Source of the DNA: Kluyvera cryocrescens NBRC 102467
Lineage (GTDB): Bacteria > Pseudomonadota > Gammaproteobacteria > Enterobacterales > Enterobacteriaceae
Length of the DNA stretch: 39,262 bases
Assembly: GCF_001571285.1 (NCBI RefSeq)
Contig: NZ_BCTM01000038.1
Location: 1 to 39,262 of the forward strand
Reading direction: 5' to 3'
Below are positions 1 through 9,511 of this stretch, in pieces (the stretch's first letter is position 1; each line of letters begins with the position of its first letter). The notes below the pieces were generated by a model. The model was given only the letters and a program-made list of their open reading frames with translations. It searched no databases and was not told the DNA's origin. The position numbers and the translations under genes were made by a program.

Positions 1-92
1 GGCATAGGGGATTTTATCCCTTACGCCAATGTGAAGATGCGCCGTCATTCCCATAGGCACAGCGCAGCGTGCCGATAGAACGGAGGGTGTCA

Positions 93-140
93 ATGTCATA
101 CTGTTTACCTGTCGTGATTTCTCTATTGTTGTTTGCTTAA
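93..140 (+). CDS. Possible 15-residue hydrophobic peptide
   Basis: A 15-codon ORF (MSYCLPVVISLLLFA) starts with ATG six bases after a GGAGG Shine-Dalgarno sequence (82-86). The peptide is almost wholly hydrophobic and could span or insert into a membrane. After its stop the same frame stays open and holds a second short hydrophobic ORF (162-221, 19 codons, no ribosome binding site). A terminator-like hairpin follows at 199-249. I do not recognise the peptide. It could be a small membrane protein, a type I toxin-like peptide or chance. Only the ribosome site and hydrophobicity support it. Confidence 0.25.
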   Translation: MSYCLPVVISLLLFA

Positions 141-198
141 CCAGACCCGGGTTTTATTGTTATGGGTTCGGTTTTAAATGTTATTTTTATTGTTATTG

Positions 199-249
199 CC
201 GCGACCCGTTTTTACCGTTGACGGATGGCGTCACGTGGCGCGGTTTTTT
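199..249 (+). terminator. Candidate rho-independent terminator
   Basis: CCGCG (199-203) can pair with CGCGG (239-243), with an inner GACG/CGTC pairing, and six T residues follow. The outer stem is only 5 bp and the loop is long, so this is weak. It would end a short plus-strand transcript carrying the small ORF at 93-140. Confidence 0.3.
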
Positions 250-532
250 GTCTAAATCATTTTTATTCGCTGCCGATCAGAATACGCTATTAAATAAAGC
301 TATCTGCTCGGCGAAAGTAACTTAACCCGGCGCGCTGGCTTTAATCAATAGTACCGACATGAAATCAATTTATTAACATACATTTTATCTGTATGTTTAC
401 TTATAACTGATGGTTTATTTGTATTGCGTAGCGAACTAATTTAAATCACTGTTAAGGATATTGATTGACCCAGTTAGGGAAAATGAGGGGCTCTTGTGCT
501 AAATAAAATATAGGAGTGTACTCAATCGCGAT

Positions 533-552
533 AAAAACAGGCAATCTGCCTG
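533..552 (-). terminator. Rho-independent terminator of a minus-strand remnant
   Basis: On the minus strand CAGGCA, a GAT loop and TGCCTG form a 6-bp perfect stem followed by five T residues. It lies just after the stop codon of the decayed minus-strand frame at 571-886, so it looks like the original terminator of that gene. Confidence 0.55.
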
Positions 553-570
553 GTAAATAACCACCTGAAC

Positions 571-886
571 TCACATGGCGTTAACCTGTTCATATAATTT
601 AAACCCTTTCTTAGCTACAACCTCTCTATACTGTGTATCCTTCACCTGCTTAACAGTGAACGCGTAGGCGGGGGCTTCCTGGACTGGTGCGACGACATCG
701 TTGTAAAATGTCTGTCGTTCATCACTTCATTCTTTAGCCACTTCCGGCGTCGCAAAGAAGTCGCTGTTGGGTTTTTCAACGTCGCTGTGTGCGTTGCTGA
801 ACCTGATGAGCGAACGCCTTTCGCCGATACGCGTTGTTATGTGGTGTTCGATGCCATGATTTTTTACCCTACGCTGTAGGTGCACA
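571..886 (-). pseudogene. Decayed minus-strand reading frame, unknown function
   Basis: Read on the minus strand, this stretch encodes a protein-like frame of about 100 residues interrupted by one in-frame TGA at 727-729. The frame ends at TGA 571-573, 18 bases before a good terminator. The C-terminal half (including VKQVKDTQYREVVAKKGFKL) has ordinary soluble-protein composition rich in K, E and V. No convincing start codon is visible upstream, so the 5' end looks lost or degraded. I do not recognise the family. The antisense frame is also open for part of the stretch, but it has no start and no terminator, so the minus strand is preferred. Confidence 0.3.
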
Positions 887-897
887 CGCTACAGCGT
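871..897. repeat. Inverted repeat upstream of selD
   Basis: ACGCTGTAG (871-879) and CTACAGCGT (889-897) are perfect 9-bp inverted arms around a 9-base loop. It lies about 65 bases before selD. There is no T-run on the plus side, and six A residues appear beyond it only on the minus strand. It could be an RNA hairpin in the selD leader, a protein site, or a scar of a rearrangement. Confidence 0.5.
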
Positions 898-961
898 TAG
901 TCGTTAGGAAAACCAAGGTAAATCAAGGTTTATAGGTTTTTTAGACAATCAGGAGTTGTCC

Positions 962-2005
962 ATGAGCGAGCAGGCTATTCGTTTAACGCAATACAGCCAC
1001 GGAGCAGGTTGCGGTTGTAAAATTTCACCGAAGGTGCTGGAAACCATCCTGCACAGCGAGCAGACGAAGTTTATCGACCCGAACCTGCTTGTTGGCAACG
1101 AAACGCGCGATGATGCTGCCGTCTACGACCTGGGTAACGGTACCTCGGTCATCAGTACCACCGATTTCTTTATGCCGATTGTCGACAACCCGTTCGACTT
1201 TGGCCGCATCGCGGCGACCAACGCCATCAGCGATATCTTCGCGATGGGCGGTAAGCCTATTATGGCGATCGCTATTCTCGGCTGGCCTATTAGCAAATTG
1301 GCGCCAGAAATTGCCCGCCAGGTGACCGAGGGCGGTCGTTTTGCTTGTAAACAGGCGGGTATCGCGCTGGCGGGTGGTCACTCTATTGACGCCCCAGAGC
1401 CTATTTTCGGCCTGGCAGTTACCGGTATTGTGCCGACCGAACGCGTGAAGAAAAACAGCACCGCGCAGGCCGGCTGCAAGCTGTTCCTGACTAAACCGCT
1501 GGGCATCGGCGTCCTGACTACCGCTGAGAAAAAATCGCTGCTGAAGCCTGAGCATCAGGGGCTGGCGACGGAAGTGATGTGCCAGATGAACCTGGTCGGC
1601 TCAGCCTTTGCCAATATCGAAGGCGTCAAAGCGATGACCGATGTGACCGGTTTTGGCCTGCTGGGCCACCTGAGCGAAATGTGCCAGGGCGCAGGCGTCC
1701 AGGCGCAGATTGACTTTACTGCCGTGCCAAAACTGCCGGGCGTGGAAGAGTACATTGCCCAAGGCGCCGTGCCTGGTGGCACCGAACGCAACTTTGCCAG
1801 CTATGGCCATCTGATGGGGGCCATGACCGCTGAGCAGCGTGCGCTGCTGTGCGACCCGCAGACCTCCGGCGGCCTGCTGCTGGCGGTAACGCCGGATGCC
1901 GAAGACGCGGTCCATGCTGCCGCCGCAGAATACGGTATCAATCTGACCGCCATCGGCGAACTGGTCACCGCCCGCGGCGGCCGTCCAATGATCGAGCTGC
2001 GCTGA
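962..2005 (+). CDS. selD: Selenide, water dikinase (selenophosphate synthetase)
   Basis: SelD makes selenophosphate from selenide and ATP, the selenium donor for selenocysteine-tRNA and for selenouridine in tRNA. The 347-residue protein matches the E. coli length. The catalytic N-terminal motif HGAGCGCK gives Cys17, Cys19 and Lys20, so this is the cysteine form, not a selenoprotein. The glycine-rich ATP-binding segments of the AIRS/PurM fold (around GNETRDDAA and [10 protein letters not shown]) are intact. ATG 962 is chosen over TTG 956 because AGGAG (951-955) is correctly spaced and the protein then aligns with E. coli MSEN. topB follows after 4 bases, so the two are probably co-transcribed. 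In E. coli ydjA precedes selD; it is missing here. Confidence 0.97.
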   Translation: MSEQAIRLTQYSHGAGCGCKISPKVLETILHSEQTKFIDPNLLVGNETRDDAAVYDLGNGTSVISTTDFFMPIVDNPFDFGRIAATNAISDIFAMGGKPIMAIAILGWPISKLAPEIARQVTEGGRFACKQAGIALAGGHSIDAPEPIFGLAVTGIVPTERVKKNSTAQAGCKLFLTKPLGIGVLTTAEKKSLLKPEHQGLATEVMCQMNLVGSAFANIEGVKAMTDVTGFGLLGHLSEMCQGAGVQAQIDFTAVPKLPGVEEYIAQGAVPGGTERNFASYGHLMGAMTAEQRALLCDPQTSGGLLLAVTPDAEDAVHAAAAEYGINLTAIGELVTARGGRPMIELR

Positions 2006-2009
2006 CTCC

Positions 2010-3944
2010 ATGCGCCTGTTTATCGCGGAAAAACCGAGCCTGGCCCGCGCCATTGCCGACGTTCTGCCTAAGCCTCACCGTAAAGGCGACGGCTTTATCG
2101 AATGTGGCAACGGTCAGGTGGTGACCTGGTGTATTGGGCACCTTCTGGAACAGGCGCAACCGGATGTCTATGACAGCCGCTATGCGCGCTGGAATCTACA
2201 GGATCTGCCGATCGTCCCGGAGAAATGGCAGCTTCAGCCCCGGGCGTCGGTGACCAAACAGCTCAACGTCATTAAACGCTTTCTCCATGAAGCCAGCGAA
2301 ATCATTCACGCCGGTGACCCCGATCGCGAAGGACAACTGCTGGTGGATGAGGTGCTGGATTACCTGCAGCTGGCGGCGGAAAAGCGCCAACAGGTGCAGC
2401 GTTGCCTGATTAACGACCTTAACCCGCAGGCGGTGGAGCGGGCGATTTCTCGTCTGCGCGCCAACAGTGAGTTTATTCCGCTGTGCGTTTCGGCGCTGGC
2501 CCGCGCCCGTGCCGACTGGTTGTATGGCATTAATATGACCCGCGCGTACACCATTTTAGGGCGCAATGCCGGCTATCAGGGTGTGCTCTCCGTGGGCCGT
2601 GTACAGACGCCGGTGCTGGGATTAGTGGTGCGACGCGACGAAGAGATCGAAAACTTCGTGTCGAAAGACTTCTTTGAAGTGAAAGCGCATATCGTGACGC
2701 CGAAAGACGAGCGCTTTACCGCCGTTTGGCAGCCGAGTGAAGCCTGTGAGCCGCACCAGGACGAAGAAGGGCGGTTGCTCAATCGAACCCTGGCTGAACA
2801 TGTAGTGAAGCGCATTAGCGGTCAGCCTGCGCTGGTGACGGCGTATAACGATAAACGGGATTCAGAAGCCGCACCGCTGCCATTCTCTCTGTCGGCCTTA
2901 CAGATTGAAGCCGCCAAACGTTTTGGCTTTAGCGCCCAGAACGTGCTGGATATCTGCCAGAAGCTGTATGAAACCCACAAACTTATCACCTATCCGCGTT
3001 CGGATAGCCGCTACCTGCCGGAAGAGCACTTTGCCGGGCGTCAGGCGGTGATGAACGCCATTAGCGTCCATGCGCCAGACCTGCTTCCACAGCCGGTGGT
3101 TGATCCGGATATTCGTAATCGCTGTTGGGATGATAAAAAAGTGGACGCCCACCATGCGATTATTCCCACCGCGCGCGCCAGTAACGTCAATCTCACGGAC
3201 AACGAAGCCAAGGTGTATAACCTTGTAGCGCGTCAGTATCTGATGCAGTTCTGCCCGGATGCGGTATTCCGCAAATGTCAGATTGATCTCGATATTGCCA
3301 ACGGCAAGTTTATCGCTAAGGCGCGTTTCCTGGCTGAAGCCGGTTGGCGAACGCTGCTGGGGGCGAAAGAGCGCGATGAGGACAACGACGGCACGCCGCT
3401 GCCGGTGGTCGCTAAAGCCGATGAGCTGCTGTGCGAAAGCGGCGAAGTGGTGGAACGCCAGACGCAGCCGCCGCGTCACTTCACCGATGCTACGCTGCTG
3501 TCGGCGATGACCGGTATCGCGCGTTTTGTGCAGGATAAAGATCTGAAAAAGATCCTGCGTGCGACCGACGGGTTGGGCACAGAAGCCACCCGCGCAGGGA
3601 TTATCGAACTGCTGTTCAAGCGCGGTTTTCTCACCAAAAAAGGGCGCAATATTCTGTCAACCGATCCGGGGCGCGCGCTTTTCCATTCGTTGCCGGAGAT
3701 GGCTACTCGGCCTGATATGACGGCGCACTGGGAGTCGACGCTGACGCAAATCAGCGAAAAGCAGTGTCGCTATCAGGACTTTATGCAACCGCTGGTGGGC
3801 ACGTTGTTCCAGCTCATCGATCAGGCGCGTAGCACGCCGGTCAGGCAGTTCAGAGGGTTAGCCGCGCCGGGCGGTGGGGCGAAGAAGACGTTCAGTAAAG
3901 GCAAAGGAAAGAAACGAGCGCCGAGCCCTGAACAGGACGCGTAG
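2010..3944 (+). CDS. topB: DNA topoisomerase III
   Basis: TopB is a type IA topoisomerase that relaxes and decatenates DNA through a 5'-phosphotyrosine link to single strands, helping resolve replication and recombination intermediates. The 644-residue protein opens with the Toprim domain (acidic residue in AEKPS at 6-10, DPDRE at 103-107). The active-site tyrosine is Tyr328 in [10 protein letters not shown], the same number as in E. coli. The C-terminal tail (about 615-644) is rich in Lys, Arg and Gly, as expected for non-specific DNA binding, and is slightly shorter than in E. coli (653). The start lies 4 bases after the selD stop, which implies translational coupling. It is convergent with gdhA across a GC-rich hairpin. 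Confidence 0.97.
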   Translation: MRLFIAEKPSLARAIADVLPKPHRKGDGFIECGNGQVVTWCIGHLLEQAQPDVYDSRYARWNLQDLPIVPEKWQLQPRASVTKQLNVIKRFLHEASEIIHAGDPDREGQLLVDEVLDYLQLAAEKRQQVQRCLINDLNPQAVERAISRLRANSEFIPLCVSALARARADWLYGINMTRAYTILGRNAGYQGVLSVGRVQTPVLGLVVRRDEEIENFVSKDFFEVKAHIVTPKDERFTAVWQPSEACEPHQDEEGRLLNRTLAEHVVKRISGQPALVTAYNDKRDSEAAPLPFSLSALQIEAAKRFGFSAQNVLDICQKLYETHKLITYPRSDSRYLPEEHFAGRQAVMNAISVHAPDLLPQPVVDPDIRNRCWDDKKVDAHHAIIPTARASNVNLTDNEAKVYNLVARQYLMQFCPDAVFRKCQIDLDIANGKFIAKARFLAEAGWRTLLGAKERDEDNDGTPLPVVAKADELLCESGEVVERQTQPPRHFTDATLLSAMTGIARFVQDKDLKKILRATDGLGTEATRAGIIELLFKRGFLTKKGRNILSTDPGRALFHSLPEMATRPDMTAHWESTLTQISEKQCRYQDFMQPLVGTLFQLIDQARSTPVRQFRGLAAPGGGAKKTFSKGKGKKRAPSPEQDA

Positions 3945-3952
3945 TGAAAAAT

Positions 3953-3989
3953 TATCGCGCCGCCCGGTAGCCCCGGCGTCGGCGCGATA
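3953..3989. terminator. Hairpin between convergent topB and gdhA
   Basis: TATCGCGCC (3953-3961) pairs perfectly with GGCGCGATA (3981-3989), and the loop itself is GC-rich with CCGG repeats. A clear T-run is missing on both strands. It lies between two convergent stop codons and probably acts as a shared transcript end or 3' stabiliser. Confidence 0.5.
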
Positions 3990-3998
3990 GCAAAGCGA

Positions 3999-5357
<1,359 letters not shown>

Positions 5358-5577
5358 TTATGATTGTGGATGTATGTAGTTGTTATGGTTGTGTTTAATA
5401 AATGACTTTTTTTCGACTATATCACTACCCGGCTAACGGATGACAAGGAAATTCCGGAAGCCGAATAAAATTAATACTCAGGGCAGGGTCATAACCAAAA
5501 ACGATGATGGAAAAAAGTTAAGTTACCGGCCATTTTGGTCGATAGTTATAAAAGGTGAATTTTTAAGGAGATAGCGG

Positions 5578-5847
5578 ATGAGAATGTTATGGATAGCCGG
5601 GGCGATGATGCTGTTTTGCCATGCCGCGCAGGCGCGACCGCAGATGGAAGTTAACGTTCCGCCTGAGGTGTTTAGCAACAGCGGCAATACCCAGCGGGCG
5701 CAGCCATGCTCCCAGTGCTGTATCTTCCAGGATCAGAACTACAGTGAAGGGGCAGTGGTGAAAAGCGAAGGCATTTTATTACAGTGCCAACGCGATGAAC
5801 GGGCGATCAGCACGAACCCGCTGGTCTGGCGTCGGGTAAAGCCATAA
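5578..5847 (+). CDS. ynjH: DUF1496 exported small protein YnjH
   Basis: YnjH is an 89-residue protein of unknown function. Residues 1-19 form a Sec-type signal peptide (MRMLWIAGAMMLFCHAAQA) with a likely cut after AQA. The mature part has a conserved cysteine cluster (CSQCC) and the family block QDQNYSEGA followed by GILLQC. Its C-terminus, STNPLVWRRVKP, is identical to E. coli. The start has AAGGAG at 5565-5570. The last 41 bases overlap the 3' end of nudG on the other strand. The cysteines suggest disulfides or a metal in the periplasm, but that is inference. Confidence 0.9.
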   Translation: MRMLWIAGAMMLFCHAAQARPQMEVNVPPEVFSNSGNTQRAQPCSQCCIFQDQNYSEGAVVKSEGILLQCQRDERAISTNPLVWRRVKP

Positions 5848-6223
5848 ACGCTGTTAATAATGGGATGTCGGCAGGGGCAAGATCGTAGCCCAGCGCCTCC
5901 TGCGGCGTGCACCACAACAATGCACTGTGTTCGCGGGCGATAATCTCGCCGTCAAAACGCGGCACGTGCCAGGCGTGGAGGTGAATGATCCGCCCGGAAA
6001 CCTCACGCTGATGGCTGGCGATGTAACGCGCTGGATAAGCATGAATCGCCAGCTCTTCTTGCAGCTCGCGAATCAGCGCCTCTGGCTGACTTTCGCCGGC
6101 CTCGACTTTTCCGCCCGCAAACTCCCAAAGACCCGCCTGATCGGCATGAAGAGGGCGCTGGGCGAGCAGAATTTTGCCGTTTTGTTCGATAATGGCGGCA
6201 ACAACATCAATGGTTTTTAGCAT
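5807..6223 (-). CDS. nudG: Nudix (d)CTP pyrophosphohydrolase NudG
   Basis: NudG hydrolyses modified pyrimidine nucleotides such as 5-hydroxy-CTP/dCTP, and related oxidised nucleotides, to monophosphates, which cleans the nucleotide pool. The Nudix box is at about residues 34-56 (GKVEAGE, then RELQEEL). Its last conserved Gly is Ala (EELAI), a mild change outside the metal-binding glutamates. ATG 6223 gives 138 residues, close to E. coli (135); an upstream TTG at 6232 is possible, and neither has a strong ribosome site. It ends inside ynjH on the opposite strand (41-base overlap). Confidence 0.92.
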   Translation of the reverse strand: MLKTIDVVAAIIEQNGKILLAQRPLHADQAGLWEFAGGKVEAGESQPEALIRELQEELAIHAYPARYIASHQREVSGRIIHLHAWHVPRFDGEIIAREHSALLWCTPQEALGYDLAPADIPLLTAFMALPDARPAGSC

Positions 6224-6301
6224 AGTGGTCAAAGACGTGATGAATGGAATGCCATATTATCGCTGCTTTGCCGTTTACCAAAGTTTTGCAGGAGTCTCCG
6301 G

Positions 6302-6868
6302 GTGAAAAATCAACAACCCTGGGTGCCGCCGCTCAGCCACTTACCGCTCAGTTTAAAACCTATCGTTGCCATGCAGAAAAAACATTACGGCGATGTGCTT
6401 AATCCGACCCGCTGGTGGGGGCGTATGCCTCGTCTGTTCTGGCTGGTGGCGCTGTTTGTCGGTTATCTGGAGCGTAAAAAGGCCCGTCTTGAGCCCGTGC
6501 TGCGCGCCTTGTTAATGACCCGGATTTCCCAACAATGTGACTGTGCATTTTGCATTGATGCAAATAGCCTGCGGCTGGCGCAGCGCTGCGGGGCGATGGA
6601 TAAAGTCCTGGCGCTAAGCGACTGGCAAAGCTCCGCGCTGTTTACCCCGGCTGAACGCGCGGCGCTGGAGTACGCGGATGCGATGACTGCTACGCCACCG
6701 CGAGTCGATGATGTAGTGAAAAATTCGTTACACTGTCACTTTAACGATGAGCAGATCACCGAGATGACCGCGCTGGTCGCGTTCCAGAATTTATCCGCCC
6801 GCTTCAATGCGGCGCTGGAGATCCCCTCGCAGGGGCTGTGTGCGATGGAGGGACATAAAGATGCTTGA
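6302..6868 (+). CDS. ynjA: AhpD-like carboxymuconolactone decarboxylase family protein YnjA
   Basis: This is a 188-residue protein of the alkylhydroperoxidase AhpD/carboxymuconolactone decarboxylase fold. The redox motif CAFC lies at 81-84, with an extra Cys79, and is followed by the helical core LEYADAMT. The physiological substrate is unknown. The start is GTG at 6302, seven bases after AGGAG (6290-6294), and this aligns with the E. coli N-terminus; the next ATG would cut 23 residues. In E. coli ynjA sits in the ydjXYZ-ynjABCD run. Here it is instead the first gene of a pair with ynjF, overlapping it by 8 bases. Confidence 0.9.
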   Translation: MKNQQPWVPPLSHLPLSLKPIVAMQKKHYGDVLNPTRWWGRMPRLFWLVALFVGYLERKKARLEPVLRALLMTRISQQCDCAFCIDANSLRLAQRCGAMDKVLALSDWQSSALFTPAERAALEYADAMTATPPRVDDVVKNSLHCHFNDEQITEMTALVAFQNLSARFNAALEIPSQGLCAMEGHKDA

Positions 6869-7493
6869 TAGACATCTCCATCCGCGAATCAAACCGTGGC
6901 TTAACCGCATGGCGCAAGCCGTCGACCGCCCCGGCGTCAGCGCTGACGGCATCACGCTGCTGGGTTTTGCCATTGGCCTCCTTGCGCTGCCTTTTCTGGC
7001 GTTAGGTTGGTACGGCACGGCGCTAGTGGCTATCGTGTTTAATCGACTGTTGGATGGGCTTGATGGCGCGCTGGCGCGCCGGCGCGGCCTGACCGATGCG
7101 GGAGGATTTCTCGATATCGCCCTCGATTTTCTGTTTTACGCGCTGGTGCCGTTTGGCTTTATTCTGGCGGATCCGGCGGCGAATGCGCTGGCAGGCGGGT
7201 GGTTGCTGTTCGCCTTTATTGGCACCGGCAGCAGTTTTCTGGCATTTGCCGCGCTGGCGGCGAAACATCAGATTGATAACCCGGGCTATGCACATAAGTC
7301 ATTGTACTATTTGGGGGGACTGACGGAAGGCACTGAAACCATTGCGCTGTTTGTGCTGGGCTGCCTGTTTCCACAGTGGTTTGCCTGGATGGCATGGCTA
7401 TTTGGCGCACTCTGCTGGTTGACGACCTTTAACCGGGTGTGGGGAGGGTACATGACGCTGAAGAACGTTCAGCGTCATAACGCGTCGAATTAA
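6861..7493 (+). CDS. ynjF: CDP-alcohol phosphatidyltransferase family membrane protein YnjF
   Basis: The protein has 210 residues with about five to six membrane segments. It carries the CDP-alcohol phosphatidyltransferase signature: DGLDGALAR, then G and two spaced Asp residues (GGFLDIALD). This family transfers a phosphoalcohol from a CDP-alcohol at the cytoplasmic membrane; the acceptor for YnjF is not known. The ATG at 6861 follows GGAGGG (6847-6852) and aligns with E. coli MLDRHLHPRIKP. It overlaps the ynjA stop by 8 bases, so the two are co-translated. Its stop overlaps the convergent ynjE stop by 4 bases. Confidence 0.92.
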   Translation: MLDRHLHPRIKPWLNRMAQAVDRPGVSADGITLLGFAIGLLALPFLALGWYGTALVAIVFNRLLDGLDGALARRRGLTDAGGFLDIALDFLFYALVPFGFILADPAANALAGGWLLFAFIGTGSSFLAFAALAAKHQIDNPGYAHKSLYYLGGLTEGTETIALFVLGCLFPQWFAWMAWLFGALCWLTTFNRVWGGYMTLKNVQRHNASN

Positions 7494-8794
7494 AGCGTGC
7501 TATCCGGGCCGCGTTCGCCAGTCACGACCGGATTTTTCGGGTTGGCGCTCCACTCGTACCAGCCGCCGTCGTAAACGCTGACGTTCTGCCAGCCCATAGC
7601 GCGCGCATACATAAAGGTTTCAGAGGCGCGCCAGCCGGTACCACAGTAGAAGGAGACCTGCTGAGTTGGCAGAATGTTCCATGCTTTCCACATTGCCGCG
7701 ATGTCATCGGCGCTGCGCATGGTACCGTCCGGATTGTGGAAGTCTTCCATGTGCGTGGAATCGCTCCCCGCATGGCCCCAGCGAGCGCCGGCAATCTCAC
7801 CTTTCGGCTTGATATAGCTATAGCCACTGGTGGTGCCAACGAATTCCGGCCACGAGCGGATGCTCACAAGCGAAGCGTCTTTGCGGTGCAGCAGGCCCCG
7901 CGCCTGTTCCATATCCAGCATCAGCTGCGGCTGTGCCGGGATGGTGACGCCAAAGTCCGGTGCCGGCGCGACATCTTTTGGCAAACCGCGTTCAACCGGC
8001 AGACCCGCGTCAGACCAGGTTTTCCAGCCACCGTCGAGAATACGCACGTCTTTTACGCCCGCATAGAGCATGATTTGCGCCACACGTGCGGCGGCGTAAA
8101 CGTCACGGCCATAGAGAATCACGGTGGTATCGTGGCGAATGCCGTGTTTAGCCAGCAGCGCCTTTAATTGCGCGTCTGAGACTTTGTTCCACAGCGGCTC
8201 GCTTTCCACTTCATTGGTATCGATATAGCCCGCGTTTGGGATATGGCTGACCAGATAGAGTTTAGGAGCCCCCCAGGCGGCTTCAATGATCTTGACGTCC
8301 CCCGTCGGTTTCGCGGCAACGTCTTTCCCCTGTTGCAGGTCGTGCAGCCACTGCGGGTATACCAACTGTTCGAAGTGTGGCAGCTTTTGTAAACGATCGG
8401 GCTGTTGCAGGGCATCGCTGAGAGTTGAGATATTGGTGTAGCCCGCTTGTTTCAGACGCTGAGCAACGGCCTCATTATCTTTGCTCTCACCGTACAGCGC
8501 GATGTCGGTGTTTTTCTGTAGCTGATGCTGTTGCGCCCAGGCGGACAACTGCTCGTTGTTCATCGCGGAAAGCCAGCTTGCCGACAGATTCAATGCACCC
8601 GGTTCATGGCCCTGGGGGCCATTCGCCTGCTGCGGCCAGCCGTTATAAAACGCACTCAGCCGCGTATCAATCGCTGCGCCTTTTTGCTGAAGCAGATGGG
8701 TAAAGGTTAAGGTTTTCGCCGTTTCAGCGGCAAAAGCAGAAGAGGCAAGACCAAGCGCCAGGGCCAGCGCGGTCAGTTGAGAAACACGTTTCAT
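7490..8794 (-). CDS. ynjE: Periplasmic three-domain rhodanese (thiosulfate sulfurtransferase) YnjE
   Basis: YnjE is a 434-residue sulfurtransferase made of three rhodanese-like domains in tandem. It has an N-terminal Sec signal peptide (MKRVSQLTALALALGLASSA, with cleavage near AFA/AE). The active-site loop CGTGWR lies in the last domain. Known activity is sulfur transfer from thiosulfate in vitro; the physiological acceptor is not settled. ATG 8794 matches the E. coli start; upstream in-frame codons at 8848 would bury the signal peptide. It lies 84 bases after ynjD on the same strand, so it may be the distal gene of the ydj/ynj operon or have its own promoter. Confidence 0.95.
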   Translation of the reverse strand: MKRVSQLTALALALGLASSAFAAETAKTLTFTHLLQQKGAAIDTRLSAFYNGWPQQANGPQGHEPGALNLSASWLSAMNNEQLSAWAQQHQLQKNTDIALYGESKDNEAVAQRLKQAGYTNISTLSDALQQPDRLQKLPHFEQLVYPQWLHDLQQGKDVAAKPTGDVKIIEAAWGAPKLYLVSHIPNAGYIDTNEVESEPLWNKVSDAQLKALLAKHGIRHDTTVILYGRDVYAAARVAQIMLYAGVKDVRILDGGWKTWSDAGLPVERGLPKDVAPAPDFGVTIPAQPQLMLDMEQARGLLHRKDASLVSIRSWPEFVGTTSGYSYIKPKGEIAGARWGHAGSDSTHMEDFHNPDGTMRSADDIAAMWKAWNILPTQQVSFYCGTGWRASETFMYARAMGWQNVSVYDGGWYEWSANPKNPVVTGERGPDSTL

Positions 8795-8878
8795 CAAATC
8801 ATCCGACGGGGAAAAATGGAGCATCATTCTGCACCTCTGTAAGAGCAAATACCTTGCGTTAACGCAGTGTTTACCGCT

Positions 8879-9511
8879 TCATTGCCACTCCGCCAAACGT
8901 AAACAGCGGGCGTCTGGTGGAATGTCATCGGCGTCGTGAGTCACCTGCACGACCGGGATCTGCTGCTGTTTTAGTTCAGCAAAAACCCACTGCCGGAAAT
9001 TCCCCCGCAGCGGTCTATCGAGGCGGCTGAACGGCTCATCTAACAGCAGGGCGTCGGGCTGGGCGAGCAGCGCCCGCAGCAGTGCCACCCGCGCGCGCTG
9101 GCCGCCGGAAAGCGTCGCCGGATCGCGCGAGTAGAACCCCGCCAGTTCGGCATTTTCCAACGCCTGCTCAACCTGTTGCTGGCGCTGCCGACCGATTACC
9201 TCGGCCGGGAGAGCCAGACGCAGATTTTGCCCGACGCTCAGGTGATCAAACAGCAGTGCATCCTGAAATAAGATACCTATTCGCCGTTTTTCGGTCGGCA
9301 TGGGATCGCAGCGCTGGCCGTTAAGCCACAGTTCGCCGTGGGCGCGAAACGCCCCGTCAAGCGCGCCGACCATCCAGGCAAACAGGCTGGATTTTCCACA
9401 ACCGGAAGGCCCCATCAGGGTTATGGTCTCCCCCGGTTGTACGGTAAAATTGACCTCGTGCAGCAGCGGTTGACCGGCCAGTGAAAGGGTCAGGTTTTTG
9501 ACCTGCAACAT
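8879..9511 (-). CDS. ynjD: ABC transporter ATP-binding protein YnjD
   Basis: This is the 210-residue ATPase of the predicted YnjBCD importer. It has Walker A GPSGCGKSS, signature LSGGQRARVALLRALL, and Walker B LLLDEP with the D-loop SRLD. It resembles the thiamine and iron/sulfate ATPases (ThiQ, CysA class), but the substrate of YnjBCD is unknown. The start ATG shares one base with the ynjC stop (TAATG), so translation is coupled. The same frame extends far upstream inside ynjC, but the TAATG junction and E. coli homology (MLCVKNV) fix the start here. Confidence 0.94.
   Translation of the reverse strand: MLQVKNLTLSLAGQPLLHEVNFTVQPGETITLMGPSGCGKSSLFAWMVGALDGAFRAHGELWLNGQRCDPMPTEKRRIGILFQDALLFDHLSVGQNLRLALPAEVIGRQRQQQVEQALENAELAGFYSRDPATLSGGQRARVALLRALLAQPDALLLDEPFSRLDRPLRGNFRQWVFAELKQQQIPVVQVTHDADDIPPDARCLRLAEWQ

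Noticed and set aside
571-886. In-frame TGA in a remnant next to selD, possibly a selenocysteine codon
   Set aside because: No homology to known selenoproteins, no visible start and no SECIS-like hairpin right after the TGA. Closeness to selD is not evidence; decay is simpler.
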